Assembly (NCBI GenBank): GCA_019426215.1
Contig: CM033394.1
Span: 45,382,423-45,446,422, forward strand
DNA from: Buddleja alternifolia
Taxonomy: Eukaryota; Streptophyta; Magnoliopsida; Lamiales; Scrophulariaceae
Direction: 5' to 3'
Length of the DNA: 64,000 nt
How positions within the stretch are numbered: the first letter of the stretch is position 1; every line of letters starts with the position of its first letter. A program made the position numbers and the translations under genes. Shown piece by piece: positions 23,338 through 33,978 of the stretch. The notes under the pieces are model-generated. The model did no database searches, was not told where the DNA came from, and saw only the letters and a program-made list of their open reading frames with translations.

Positions 23338-25620
23338 CATCATGTTATGCTTTAAATTAATGTACATAAACAACCAAAAAATTATTAAAAAAATATAATA
23401 TGTTAACAATCATCTACACACACATATATTATTTTGCAATATATTAATGTTTTATAAGTTTACTTTAGTGGGAGTGTGCCAAGATTAAGACTTGAATGGG
23501 TTCCTATATATTAATGTTTTATAAGTTTGCAATCATCTACACACACACACACACACACACACAATATATATATAATTAGACGGTTGGATCAAGTCCCTAT
23601 ACTTATAATTTAGTTATACCTCTGTAACTTGTACAAATGGGTCTCTATAATTGTATGGGTGAAATGATGTGTTCTAATTATTAATAATACTAATAATACT
23701 AATTTTGGTGCAATAGAATAAAAGATCACAAGACAAGAGCCATTATTATTATTGTTGGTATTAGTAATGAGGCAGAGCTTAGAATTAAAATTAGATGTGA
23801 ATCAAATACTGGATCTATTTCTTTCACCATAAATCACAAATGCTCTCAAAAGTAATATCATTTATCTATCTTTTACCAGAAAATAGAAGAAAGGATAATC
23901 TAATAATACTCTTTTAAAATATGGCTGCTGATAATGCCAGAGCACAATCCCCAATGCCAGAGCAAAACTAATCAAATGTCCTTTCTGCCCTTTAAAGTCA
24001 GTGAGGCAAATTAGTTCCTGATTAATTATGTGAAGTAATTTTGGGGTTTCATCCGCTATGTATCTTCTCAATCTAATTCTTGTGGGACCTTTGGTAATCA
24101 AATGCCATTGATATTCAAGACCCCGTGTTCCATTATTATAAATGCATTTTTTGGTTTTTTTACATATACTACATCTAAAACTTTTTTCATCTTATTTTTA
24201 TCGAAAATGCAAAATAAAATTAAAAACAATAATAATAATAATAATAAGTATACCAACTATCCACTACGACATTTGCTAACTTCTAACTTCATTTTATCAA
24301 AATATTTTCAGCTTAAATATTGATGATAAAATGAATAATACTTAATCATGATAATTGTGCATAAAATGTGCAAGAGAAAGATTTTTTTTCCCCAATTCCT
24401 CTCCAAGATCATAATCATTTACTCTTATTTTCTTTCAGTAACTTTTAGTTTGTCCATTTCTTGACATAATTTTTTTTTCTATGAAAGACATAGTTTTATT
24501 TGTTTGCTTGCCTTTCCCTCTCTTTAACATGTAATATTGTGTATTTTTTTTTTTGGCTAATATTGGTATGTAGAATTGTTTTTATGACATGAAATTATCT
24601 ATTTCATGTTGTATCCAACAACCCAATCATAAACATATCCAATGTAAATAACCAGTTTTGCTAACATATTCAAATTAATAAATTTTATAATTGTAATTAT
24701 GTTTTTAACCGATCTAACTGTTATGTACATTTTACAAAATTCAATTTGGATAGGTAATAATTTTTTGCAACAAATTGGGGTCCAGCTCAAGGAGATGCCA
24801 AAATCAATTATTTAGCAAAGAAAAAGGTGTCATATTAACTCCATCATCCGGCAAGAATCCTGTGATTACGGCATGGAATTTAAGAAATCAATGATGCAGG
24901 GATTTGGTCAACACTTGTAAAGGGTAAACTTGGAATTTGGAGGATTTTGCTCTGGCATTATGGATGTTTCTCTGGATATATCAACGACCTTAAAATATTT
25001 ATTTCTATTCAAAGTTCTATAAACAACCAATAACAAATAATTACCCATAAATTAACTTGAGTACTTCTTATTATGAAAGTACTTTAACACATTTATTTAA
25101 TAACTAATTTCAGACTTAATTCGGCCAGGTTGAATATATCATGTGATGATAATAAATACATTTGCTTTTAGCGATTAACACTTCAGTATATGTTATAAAA
25201 TAGTATGATAACTAAAATAACAATAATAAGCAAAATTAAGAAACGTACCTTTGGGTGGTTCAAAATGATAAGAAATTTATAGAAGAAAATTGATGCAGAA
25301 GAATCTATAAATTTTTTAACTTATCATAAAACTGATAGAGAGGCACCGTGTAAATTTATAGAAGAAAATTTATAGAACTTAAAAAAAATCAATAAGACAA
25401 TGTCTTATTTATAGAAGAAAATTGATAGAGAGGCACCGTGTAAATTTTAACTCATCAGATCCACTACAAAAATCAATAATACATCACTAGACTTTTTTTT
25501 TTACCCTATACACACTAGACTTTTTTTTAATCAGATGTCTTTTCCCTATTTTCTTTCCCACTTTATTCCTGCCAAAGTGAGTATAGACTATAGAATGAGT
25601 GATTAAAGTAAAAACTCATT
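23338..25620. other. Intergenic, repeat-poor to simple-repeat sequence
   Basis: Holds a (CA)n tract (about 23532-23562), an (AAT)n tract (about 24225-24246), and ATATATTAATGTTTTATAAGTT in two copies (23440 and 23506). An inverted motif pair ATAATGCCAGAGCA lies near 23936 and 24952. A local repeat of TTTATAGAAGAAAATTGAT...GGCACCGTGTAAATTT lies at 25270-25360 and 25398-25450. No gene is supported. Confidence 0.55.
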
Positions 25621-25736
25621 TTCAGCTTTTGTCCCCATTTTTGCTAGAAAGTGTAAAGTAGGAGATGGCTTCACTTCCATGCCTATGCAACTCTCCGCCA
25701 TTTTCAGCCTTTGACCGCCTCTGCATCTCTCCGGCT

Positions 25737-25942
25737 AGTTGATCCACCGTTCCGGCCGTTCCGTCGCCGAGAAACGCCGTTCCGGCCGCTACAACGCCGC
25801 AACTCGGCTGTCTCGCCCGCTTTTCGGCCGTTCCGGCACGTTCCACGTACAAAACCGAGATTCCCGCGAATTTTGGAACGGCGGGGGCCGTTCCCGTTCC
25901 GGAACGGCCGTTCCGGCCGCGAAAGCGGCGTTCCGGCGAACC
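25737..25942. other. GC-rich CCGTTCCGG-repeat island
   Basis: About 200 bp of strongly GC-rich sequence in an AT-rich region, built from overlapping CGTTCCGGCCG, CCGTTCC and palindromic GGAACGGCCGTTCC motifs. It sits exactly where the N-terminal part of the 78-aa gene would be expected. Most frames on both strands are open simply because stop codons are rare in such sequence, so I do not call a protein from it. It may be a MITE-like or rearranged insert. Confidence 0.75.
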
Positions 25943-26134
25943 ATGGTCGTGATGGTTGGCGCGGTGGTAGCGTTGGTGGCTTGGGGCATATCGAAGTGGC
26001 TCGGGAAGTCCGAACCCGAACCATCGAACCAGGATAAGATGATGAAAGCACCAGGAAGAGGTGACCACATCCCAAGGAAGGATTTTCAGGCAAATCCTAA
26101 AGCATACTTTCGCACTCTTCGTGGCAAAAAATAA
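25943..26134 (+). CDS. Microprotein paralogue, 63 aa, altered N-terminus (copy 3)
   Basis: From the ATG at 25943 the frame encodes MVVMVGAVVALVAWGISKWLG, then a tail with KMMKAPGRGDHIPRKDF and YFRTLRGKK. This corresponds to residues ~18-78 of the 78-aa paralogues, so membrane segment and basic tail are kept and the polar N-terminus is lost. Tail motifs are conserved despite clear divergence elsewhere, suggesting past selection. The frame is open upstream to 25739 through the GC-rich island, but no ATG precedes 25943. No TATA box comparable to the paralogues is evident, so expression is uncertain. SEC6-derived sequence starts 14 bp after the stop. It may be a live gene with a new promoter or an N-terminally replaced relic. 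Confidence 0.6.
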   Translation: MVVMVGAVVALVAWGISKWLGKSEPEPSNQDKMMKAPGRGDHIPRKDFQANPKAYFRTLRGKK

Positions 26135-26147
26135 TTATATATTTATA

Positions 26148-27888
26148 GCAGCAGCGTCATCTCATGAAGAAGAGATTGGTCGGCTGAGGTCAGAAAGTTT
26201 ACCCGCACTTCATTATCCTAATGTTTTCATTTATAAAATTATATTTGGGGTATAGTTCCCACAACGGTTGAATATATCTCTTCTATTAATTTATTTGTCT
26301 ATTCAAATAGGGAGAGGATTAATTGGTAATCCATGTGTCCATTCAGCGACCATCATTTTGAACTGTCTATCTTGTCGATGCGTATTTGCTCTTTTCTTCT
26401 TGCTACGTTCATGTTGAGAGTGTCTATCTTTCTTGAAATAAAAAGGCAAACCTTGTTACTGAAGATATATTCTAATGGTGTAAACACAAAATACAGAGTC
26501 AGTAATTTGTGAACACAACAAGCAGTTATATATATATATATATATATATATTATGCTTACATGATAATCCTAGAATTTTTTATAAATGACCGCTGTTACT
26601 TTTTATAATGGATTGAGTACAATGTTTCTCAGCGAGTACTTTGAAGATATAGATCGCACATGGGAGACATTCGAGAAGACATTATGGGGCCACATTTCCA
26701 ACTACTTGAAACTATCTAAGGAAAGGTATGCTTGTTTTGAGGTATTGCTTTTATTGCAATATCTTCTTCTTCCTCTTATTTACTTCCATGTTTATACTTT
26801 TTAATGAAAAAAATAAGGATTGACGATAATGAACTCTGTTTAAATGTACGATCTGGATCAATGTTTGTTGGTGCATAAGACTTCTTGCCAAACTACTCAA
26901 GCGAATGCCATAGTTTGTATCCTGGTCATGCAAAGGTTGGGGCCGTTGGGCGTAATTTTGCAAGGTCGAATGCACTATGATCATCCTAAATAAAGAGCAA
27001 TAACATTTATCATGGCATATGCGCAATCTCCTCTCTTTGTGTGTGTGTGCTTGTGTGTGTGTGTGTGTGGGTGGGTTTATGTCTATAAACCAGTCTATAA
27101 ATTGATCATCTTATGTTGTACAATTTAATGAACTGATCAATTCTCAGTTTGTGTTCCATTTCCCATCTCTCTGTTTGCTTAACAACTGTCCTTCGTATGT
27201 TTTCATTCTGCTCATTTATCAAAATTATTTTCTTTTGCAGCCCACAAACACTAGTTCGTGCATTGAGGTATTCCTAGTCTGAATGAAACACATTGCCATA
27301 AGAGATTTACGGCTCGGATCGTCTAGGTATTGATGCATCATTTTTTTGCTTTATCCCTTAAATTAAAAGGGTTGTTGAAATGCAAGAAATCCTGGATGAA
27401 CAACTAGCTGAGGAAGCAGCTGAGGCTGAAGGAGGTGGTGCAATGGAAACAATAGCAAATCCTCGTAGAAATGCCAAGTATTTACCTGATCAACTAATGC
27501 ATCAACATTTGGCTTATTATTTAGTTGCCCGATCTGTTTGTGCACAGAAGCATCTTGAAATAATTTCTCATCATTTTACTAATCTTAGTGGGTTTTTTCC
27601 CTTCAGAAAATCTACAACTACAACATCGTCTTCTAGAAATCTTACACAGAAGAAGTTGAAGGTTCAGGGGAAAGGCTACAAGGATAAATGTTATGAGGAA
27701 ATAAGGAAGTCTGTTGAATCTCGTTTCAACCGATTGCTCACCGAGGTTCATATTTTATGATGCTTCTGTTTATGTGGCACTAAACTAGAATTTCACAAGA
27801 TCTTTGTATTGATTCTTCTGTCCTGATAATAATTGCTTTTCAGCTTGCAGTTGAAGATCTAAAAGGAGCTTTAGAAGAGGCTCGAACG
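26148..27888 (+). pseudogene. SEC6: SEC6 exocyst gene fragment, six exons
   Basis: Six consecutive exon-like pieces match plant SEC6, a subunit of the exocyst that tethers secretory vesicles at the plasma membrane: 26148-26188 (AAASSHEEEIGRL), 26633-26725 (EYFEDIDRTWETFEKTLWGH), 27241-27267 (PQTLVRALR), 27370-27477 ([20 protein letters not shown]), 27607-27745 ([20 protein letters not shown]) and 27844-27888 (EDLKGALEEART). All internal junctions are GT-AG, phases agree, and 151 codons stay open. The earlier N-terminal and the later C-terminal regions of the protein are absent. The next exon expected after EEART is not found, and unrelated sequence follows. It is therefore a partial genomic copy, with introns, of a gene whose complete version must lie elsewhere. 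Assignment is from memory of the family's conserved residues. Confidence 0.85.
27036..27078. repeat. (GT)n microsatellite
   Basis: An interrupted GT run followed by GGGTGGG, inside the second intron of the SEC6 fragment. Confidence 0.85.
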
Positions 27889-28265
27889 GTATTCATTTAC
27901 TTCTTGGCACGACGATTATCTTATGTTTCTTGGTGTGAACTTATCATGTTTGATTATTAATTAGGTGTTGGTGTAATGCTTCTTGATGAAATGCTACTTA
28001 TGTAGTTATGTTATGTATGTGTTTATCATGTTATTATCTATCTTTTTTGTAATTATACCAAAAGAGGTCATTTTTATGAGTTTTAGGACTTAAAGGTCTT
28101 GGAATCGTGACAAATATGAAGAGATTCATGTGGAATTAGCAGCAACCAAAATTTTGAGTACTGAAATAATCATTCATATAATACGAATAGTAAGTTCACT
28201 GCGCATATTGGTTATGAGGTGATGATTGCTAGGATACCACTTTGTTTAATTTAGGCCAAAGGCTT
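27889..28265. other. Sequence after the SEC6 fragment
   Basis: Begins with the donor-like GTATTC of the last SEC6 exon and continues as AT-rich intron-like sequence. No further SEC6 exon or other gene is recognised. Confidence 0.5.
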
Positions 28266-28275
28266 TTATAAGACC

Positions 28276-28281
<6 letters not shown>

Positions 28282-28310
<29 letters not shown>

Positions 28311-28891
28311 GAAATAGCAGTCATTTTATTGTATTCAATAAAAAATTTACAACGTAAAAAACAATATATATTTATACTGTCTCTAACGATGTAGTAATAA
28401 CAATTCAAACACCTTATATCAAGTTTTGTCAAGATAACAAATCTTAAGAACTAACACAAGAAAATTTTTGTGCAAAAGAACCACACTCTTATTCAAGAGA
28501 TAAAACTCTCATTTGAGAGAAAAAAAAAATATCTAAAAAATTATATAAAATCTAATGTATCGCCATCTTTATCTCGTCAGATCCATTTCTGTCTCGTCGG
28601 AGCCATCTTCGTCTCTTCAGATATATTTCTGTCTCGTTGAAGCCATCTCCGTCTCTTCAGATCCATTTTTGTCTCGTCGGAGCCATCCCCATCTCATCAG
28701 ATTCGAAATTGGGATACACAGTTTGAAGGAGGGTGCTCCAACCCAACACGTCAACGATGGTGATTTTAGTAATTATGGAGCCGACTAATTCACCAAATCA
28801 AACCATCATCGGCGGAGAAGAAATGAAGAAAAATGGTTAGAGTTTTGAGAGGGAGCGAGTTAGATGGAGGAGGCTGCTAGCTAGGTAGTGA
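28282..28891 (-). mobile_element. Poly(A) retroposon with 16-bp target duplication
   Basis: Perfect direct repeats TTATAAGACCAACTTT lie at 28266-28281 and 28892-28907. A long T tract adjoins the left one, so the insert is in minus orientation with a poly(A) tail. Its 5' end reads CACTACCTAGCTAGC. Long target duplication plus poly(A) indicates LINE-type (target-primed) integration. I see no reverse-transcriptase motif and no tRNA boxes, so it could be a truncated LINE, a SINE or a retrocopied transcript. Confidence 0.85.
28569..28692. repeat. ~40-bp tandem repeat in the retroposon
   Basis: About three copies of a unit around CAGATCCATTTCTGTCTCGT followed by CGGAGCCATC. Open frames across it reflect the repeat, not a gene. 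Confidence 0.75.
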
Positions 28892-29011
28892 TTATAAGAC
28901 CAACTTTGTTAGATGGTGTTTATTCAATTTTGAATTAACGCAAATTGGTAATAAAAATAAATAAATAAGACGAGAATGACCAATCTTGAAATGTTACTCT
29001 TTTACTAAGGA

Positions 29012-29386
29012 GGGTTTAATGCATAAAATCCTCCTGTGTTATATCAAAAATGCAAGAAATTCCCTTGTGTTAACGAAATAGCCTAATTATCCCCCTTTAT
29101 TCTTAAAAGGTCTACAAAAAGGCCAAATTTGTTAAAAACATAGAAGAAAATATGTGTTTTTTTGGGTGAAATAACACTATCTACCTTTTATATTGGATGA
29201 AGGGTGAATAAATGACAAATGAACATGTCAATAAAGGTGAAAAATATGAAAAACATGCTGATATTCTAATGGAAATTGGTTTTTTCACAAATTTTTTAAT
29301 AACACAGGGAGGTGATTAGGCTATTTTGTTAACACGATGGTTTCTTGCATTTTTTATATAACACAGGGGTTTTACGCAATTAACCC
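29012..29386. mobile_element. MULE-like MITE with ~80-bp TIRs
   Basis: Left end GGGTTTAATGCATAAAATCC mirrors right end GGGTTAATTGCGTAAAACCC (other strand). Both arms continue through TGTGTTATAT, AAAATGCAAGAAA and AAATAGCCTAAT. Flanking 9-mers TACTAAGGA and TACGAAGAA agree at 7 of 9 positions, consistent with an aged 9-bp duplication. It is non-coding. Confidence 0.8.
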
Positions 29387-29517
29387 TACGAAGAATGCCT
29401 AACCATCGCATTGATCATTTGGGCTTTTGATTATACTGAAATTAAAATCCTAAAGTTCACTCCATTAAAGATTACATCACACATAAAAACCTATTTATAC
29501 CGAACTCCCAAAGTTCT

Positions 29518-29990
29518 AACCTCTTGTATGCTCTATTGATTGATCAAAATGAGCTATCATAAAGTTTCATCTAAAAAAGATAAAAAATAATTCTTTGTTT
29601 TTGGTTGTCTACCACAGTATCCCGAGCATTGCCGGACTAATTTGTTGGTCGACCCAGGTCGCACACCTGGATTGGTGGGTGAGTCTCGCAACGGGGGTAA
29701 CTGCGTACACAAGGAATCGAACCCGAGACTTTGTTTAAGCGGAACCGAGCTGCTTACCACTCGGACCAACCCGTTACAATGATAGTACAACCAATATCAT
29801 CTATTGGATCCGTACATCATAAAGGAACAAAATAAGAGGAATCTTCTTTATGAAGAAATTCTTTAGTTCTTGCTCGACTCTTTTGGTCTTCCTCTTTAAT
29901 ATTTAGGCCCCAATATCTTTTGGTGATTCACATTTTTACCTTGGTTCTCAGTGATTGTTATCCTTACATAGAATTGGATTTCCACTTCAA
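29518..29990 (+). repeat. Diverged U-repeat unit D
   Basis: Contains a divergent version of the U lead motif (TTGTATGCTCTATTGATTGA) and the later landmarks CTATTGGATCCGTACATCAT and TTGCTCGACTCTTTTGGTCT. It is split by the SINE at 29598. Its divergence suggests it is one of the oldest units. Confidence 0.65.
29598..29777 (-). mobile_element. tRNA-derived SINE
   Basis: On the minus strand an A box (GGTCCGAGTGGTAAGC, within 29752-29768) is followed by a B box (GGTTCGATTCC, 29713-29723), with spacing as in a tRNA promoter. A tRNA-unrelated body of ~110 bp follows. It interrupts U unit D between GATAAAAA and the CTATTGGATCC landmark. There is no anticodon-stem context for a functional tRNA. Confidence 0.85.
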
Positions 29991-30508
29991 TAATTAAGCA
30001 CTGCACTCGTTGCATACTCGATGTGTATAATAGAATTTTAATATAAAATTAAGAATACTTTTGTGTTTATTTATTCATTTTTTTTGGTGGTACTTATTTT
30101 TTTATATATGAGTATTGTTTGCAATCACTCCACGAATTTTGTTTAGATAATGAGATGGGAGGAAAGAAATATGAAGACGGAGAAATAGATGTTAGAAAAG
30201 AGAGAGTGGAGAAATAAAAATGAGACACTTATGGACATACCCCTCTTACCACAAGAATCCTTCATGTTTTTGAAATTACTAACACCGCCTACAGGAGCCT
30301 AATTGTAAAGTGTTTAAGAATTAAATTGTAAGAAATTTTAAACATTAGTAGAATAATTATAAGAAGTACTTTACATGAAAGTTTTCTTTATTTAATTTCA
30401 AAAACATGAAGGAGTAGTACTTAGGTAATTACACATTATCAAACCAAGTTTGAACAACCTTTTGTGTGTTCGATGAGTTTGAAACTCAACTTCGATTAGT
30501 AATTTTTT
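29991..30508. other. AT-rich spacer up to the second block
   Basis: No gene. A small inverted pair TCCTTCATGTTTTTGAAATTA and its complement lies near 30268-30290 and 30398-30420, possibly a minor hairpin element. Confidence 0.5.
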
Positions 30509-31655
30509 CGTCTTATAACCTATATTTTTACACTTGAGCCAAAACTTCTCACTTTAGTCCTCCAAAAATCAGGTGGGAATAATTCCTATACATTCCTTCC
30601 TGATTTCTGCCCTGCTATATCTAACCAAGGCAAAAGCTTAAAGCTTGTGCAACTTTTTTATTCTTGAATTTAAGCTATAAATTTTAAGTTATGGCTGCTC
30701 ATGTGAATAATATATGCTACTGTATGCGACTTGCCAAACTTATGTGCTCCTTGACTGATTCATATCCGGGAAGCAGGTTTTACCAATGCGAACTAAATCA
30801 GGTAAAATTGTTCACTTCGATTTTCGCCTTTTTTTTTTTTACTTCAATTTGACTAAAATTTGCGTCATTTTTTCAATTTGACTAGAATTCTGGAGGGTGT
30901 GAATTTTTCAAGTGGTTTGATCCACCAATACACTTAAAAAACCAAGCAACAACCACCAAACAACATAATGCTTCATTACAACACACATTTGAGACAACTA
31001 AATTGGTTTGTTTAAACAAAATTATACATTACAGTAGATTTTTGGGACCACTATCGCAATTGGAGAATAAATCACATTATTTAACAGTAGAATAAAAACA
31101 AAAGTCTAAAAAAGGGGTAAAATCGTCTTGATTAAATTTTTTTTAAAAAAAGCATATTAGTACGAGAAATCATTAAATATTCAACTAATTGAGGTTAGCT
31201 TACCATATGCTGGAGAAGCACAGTTCCCGCCTGTAACATGGTCGAATTTCAGTGAAAATTTGACTTAAATGTGATTAACCGACCCCAAATCGCACTTATT
31301 TGTAGCCTTTTTGCAATTTCTTGAGAGATTTGGTCCATTATAGAAGCTCTAATTTTTTCCTTCTTTCCAGACGTTGGTCATCTAGTTGAAGTAAACCCTC
31401 AATTTGGGTTTAATTGATTCAAGTCCCTCATGTATAGAAGTAAAGATTAAAAGACGAAAAAGAACCTGCTTGGGGTTTGTGTGTTTCACGCGCATGTTTC
31501 ATTGGGATAATATGGCTGAAAATTACAAGAAAGAACCAAGGTGATACAACTTAGAAACATGAGGGACGGAAGTGCCAATTTTTTAACATGGGAAACTAAA
31601 GTAGCACCATATCTTCACAAGGGACCATTAAAGTGAATAATCTATTGGGTAAGTG
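30509..31655 (-). repeat. Long-TIR foldback element fragment, right block
   Basis: Equivalent of 1-1138. On its left, ATTTTTT then CGTCTTATAACC marks an abrupt start partway into the element arm; upstream sequence is unrelated. This is either a truncation of the element or the left breakpoint of the block. Confidence 0.7.
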
Positions 31656-31826
31656 AATAATCCTATTTGAAAAAGAGAAAGTGAAGTTGAGAAATTGGAA
31701 AAAAATGGTTTGTACCGTATATATTTAAGATTTTGTACTTTAAAATACAGAAAATAGAATTAAAAACATAAGCAAATAAAGCCTAAAAATTCGGTTTGAA
31801 AATTTTGTACCAAATTAAGGGGTGAT

Positions 31827-31983
31827 ACTTGGTAGCACCCGGTGTTGGGCTTCCGGGTAAATATCAACCACAAACAGTTTTAAAACATGTGTGGGGTCCA
31901 TAAAAAAAAAATATATTTTATAGTGTTTTAACACTATATGTGATTGATATTGTTCGGGAGCACAACATCGGGTGCCACCAAGT
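31827..31983. mobile_element. Short hairpin MITE, right block
   Basis: Sister of 1325-1477 with better matched ends: ACTTGGTAGCACCCGGTGTTG on the left and ACTTGGTGGCACCCGATGTTG on the opposite strand at the right. Confidence 0.75.
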
Positions 31984-32700
31984 TAATCTCTTGTGTGCTT
32001 TATTGATTGATACCGAATGCATTATCATAAAATTTCATCTAAGAAAAGAAGATAAAAAAATCTCTATTATGAATTACAGCACAATCGAGATAATCTAATG
32101 GATCCGTACATCACAAAGGGACAAAGTAAGATAGAATCTTGATTAATAAGTATTTCTTGCTCGACTCTCTTGGTCTTCCCCACCACAACCAGCTTTTTTT
32201 AGCTTTTGGTGTTTCACATATTTTTTTTGCTTTAAGGACAAAAGACTTGAGTGATTTATGCTCAATAATTGTTTGTTTTTTCTCACACAATTAAGTGATT
32301 CTGCCTATGTCTCTTCCTCTAAAAATTCATTTTTTCAATAACAATTGTAGTGCTATAATAGAATAAAATATACAGTATTAACCCTTATAGGTTTGTACAC
32401 ATTTTAAAACCTATTTTGAGTATTTTTAAATACTTTTTTTTTGGTCATTTTTATTATATTTACTTACAAGTATATTTAATCAATATCATATTTATTGTTT
32501 TTTTTATACTATATACATAATCATTACTTTTAACTAACTCAATCATTTCACACATTATCAATTCTAGCCATTTTCAAAAATACAACCAAACATACAGTTA
32601 TCTTTTAAAAAAAAAACCATTTTTCTATATATTTTAGAAAATAACGGTTGAAAACGAAATCAAAATGCATCCAAACAGAGCCTACCAATTTACACACCTA
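31984..32700 (+). repeat. Partial U-repeat and AT-rich repeat, right block
   Basis: Equivalent of 1478-2187, with the U landmarks to about 32290, then AT-rich sequence ending in ATGCATCCAAACAGAGCC. No gene. Confidence 0.65.
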
Positions 32701-32731
32701 TGACCTAACACCCAAAGCGTTAGGCTATATT

Positions 32732-33495
32732 TGGTTATGTTTAGGGATGGTATTTTGGTGAGAATTATTGGTGAGAAATTTATGGGGACATGTGCATATT
32801 TGATGAGAATGTATTTGGTTTTATTTTGAGAGTTGCTTTTTTGGTATTTTTTTTTATGAGATAGTGTTTGACTTTGTTTTTAGAGGAAACAAAAGTTAGT
32901 GAAATAGTCAAATTATGAAACTTTTGTCTATTAATAATTAGTTAATGATTGAAAATTAAGATAGGGGATAGGCAAAAGTAGGGGACTGAGTTGTAGATTT
33001 TTAAATAAATAAGGGATAAATGCAGATACCCCCTTCACCTATGGGGGTCAGTGCACTTTACCCCCTCACCTATTGAAATGTGCACTTTAACCCCTCACCT
33101 ATCATAAATGTGCACTAAACCCCCTCGGGCAGGTTCGGGAAGAAAATTCGAAGGAAAAAAATAGAAAATTCCAAAAAATTCCTTTGTGTTTTCTGCCTGA
33201 AACCTGCCCGAGGAGGTTAAGTGCACATTTATGATAGGTAAGAGAGTAAAGTGCACATTTCAATAGGTGAAGGGGCAAAGTGCATTGACCCCGTAGGTGA
33301 GAGGGGGGGTCTACATTTATTCCAATAAATAATTATTGTGTTTTTTTTACCGAAAAAAATAACATATTTTTTGCCCAAAATTATGTTAACCAAAAGCAAT
33401 TGAGATAAAATCTTGAACCAAATTGGATTTGAAAGCATATCCAAACATAGCCTTAATCTCTTGTGTGCTTTATTGATTGATACCGAATGCATTAT
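32732..33495 (+). repeat. Direct repeat F, left of copia, right block
   Basis: Equivalent of 2226-2989, including the junction GAATGCATTAT into LTR sequence. Confidence 0.85.
33013..33323. mobile_element. Long-hairpin MITE, Mutator-like
   Basis: Equivalent of 2507-2817. Target duplications AATAAATAA at 33004-33012 and 33324-33332. Confidence 0.85.
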
Positions 33496-33978
33496 ATTTA
33501 AATTAAATAGATACAGATAGACTAGAAATTAGACAAGCCAATTAAAAGCCCACCCAGTCCAAGGAAGCCCTAGGAGGGACGGCCACTTAGGGTTGGAGTA
33601 GCCTCCAACTTGTTCCACAGGCTAGTTGAGTTTAAAAAGACTCCTACAGTGGAACAAACCCTAAGAAGACAAGAAAGAAACACAACACAAAAGGAAAAAA
33701 AACTCTCTCCCCTCTCTCCTCTCTAACCGTCCACTACTGCAAAGAAGGAGGAGTTTCGGGATCTTTGAAAGGCTCGTTTCGCGTGAAGCTTTAGAGACAG
33801 GAGCCCTTGTAGAATTGTTGTTCTGCAGAATCAGTAAACGAATAAAAAAAGGTATTTTTATTCGTTCTAATTTTCGCGAAACCCATTAAAATCATCAGAT
33901 CTATTTTTGTGATCTGCCAGTAGGAATCCTCGAATCATCCGCTGCAATTCTCTATTTTCTTGTATAGGAATCCTAACA
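33491..33978 (+). repeat. 5' LTR, truncated, right block
   Basis: Same truncation point as the left copy, ending GGAATCCTAACA. The shared junction shows that truncation came before the block duplication. Confidence 0.88.

Noticed and set aside
23936..24962. ATAATGCCAGAGCA inverted pair as the ends of a ~1-kb transposon
   Set aside because: The match is about 20 bp, the left copy is itself duplicated, and no target duplication flanks it.
25622..26093. Several overlapping arginine- and proline-rich open frames on both strands across the GC-rich island
   Set aside because: They overlap in different frames and exist because stops are rare in this composition. Only the frame from 25943 shows homology to the paralogues.
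26586..26632. MTAVTFYNGLSTMFL as an N-terminus for the SEC6-like exon
   Set aside because: An acceptor TTTCTCAG precedes CGAGTACTTT at 26633, and SEC6 has the AAASSHEEEIGRL segment just before EYFED. The upstream residues are translated intron.
28555..28788. 77-aa open frame with repeated SVSSEP-like residues
   Set aside because: Produced by the ~40-bp tandem repeat on the strand opposite to the retroposon; no homology recognised.
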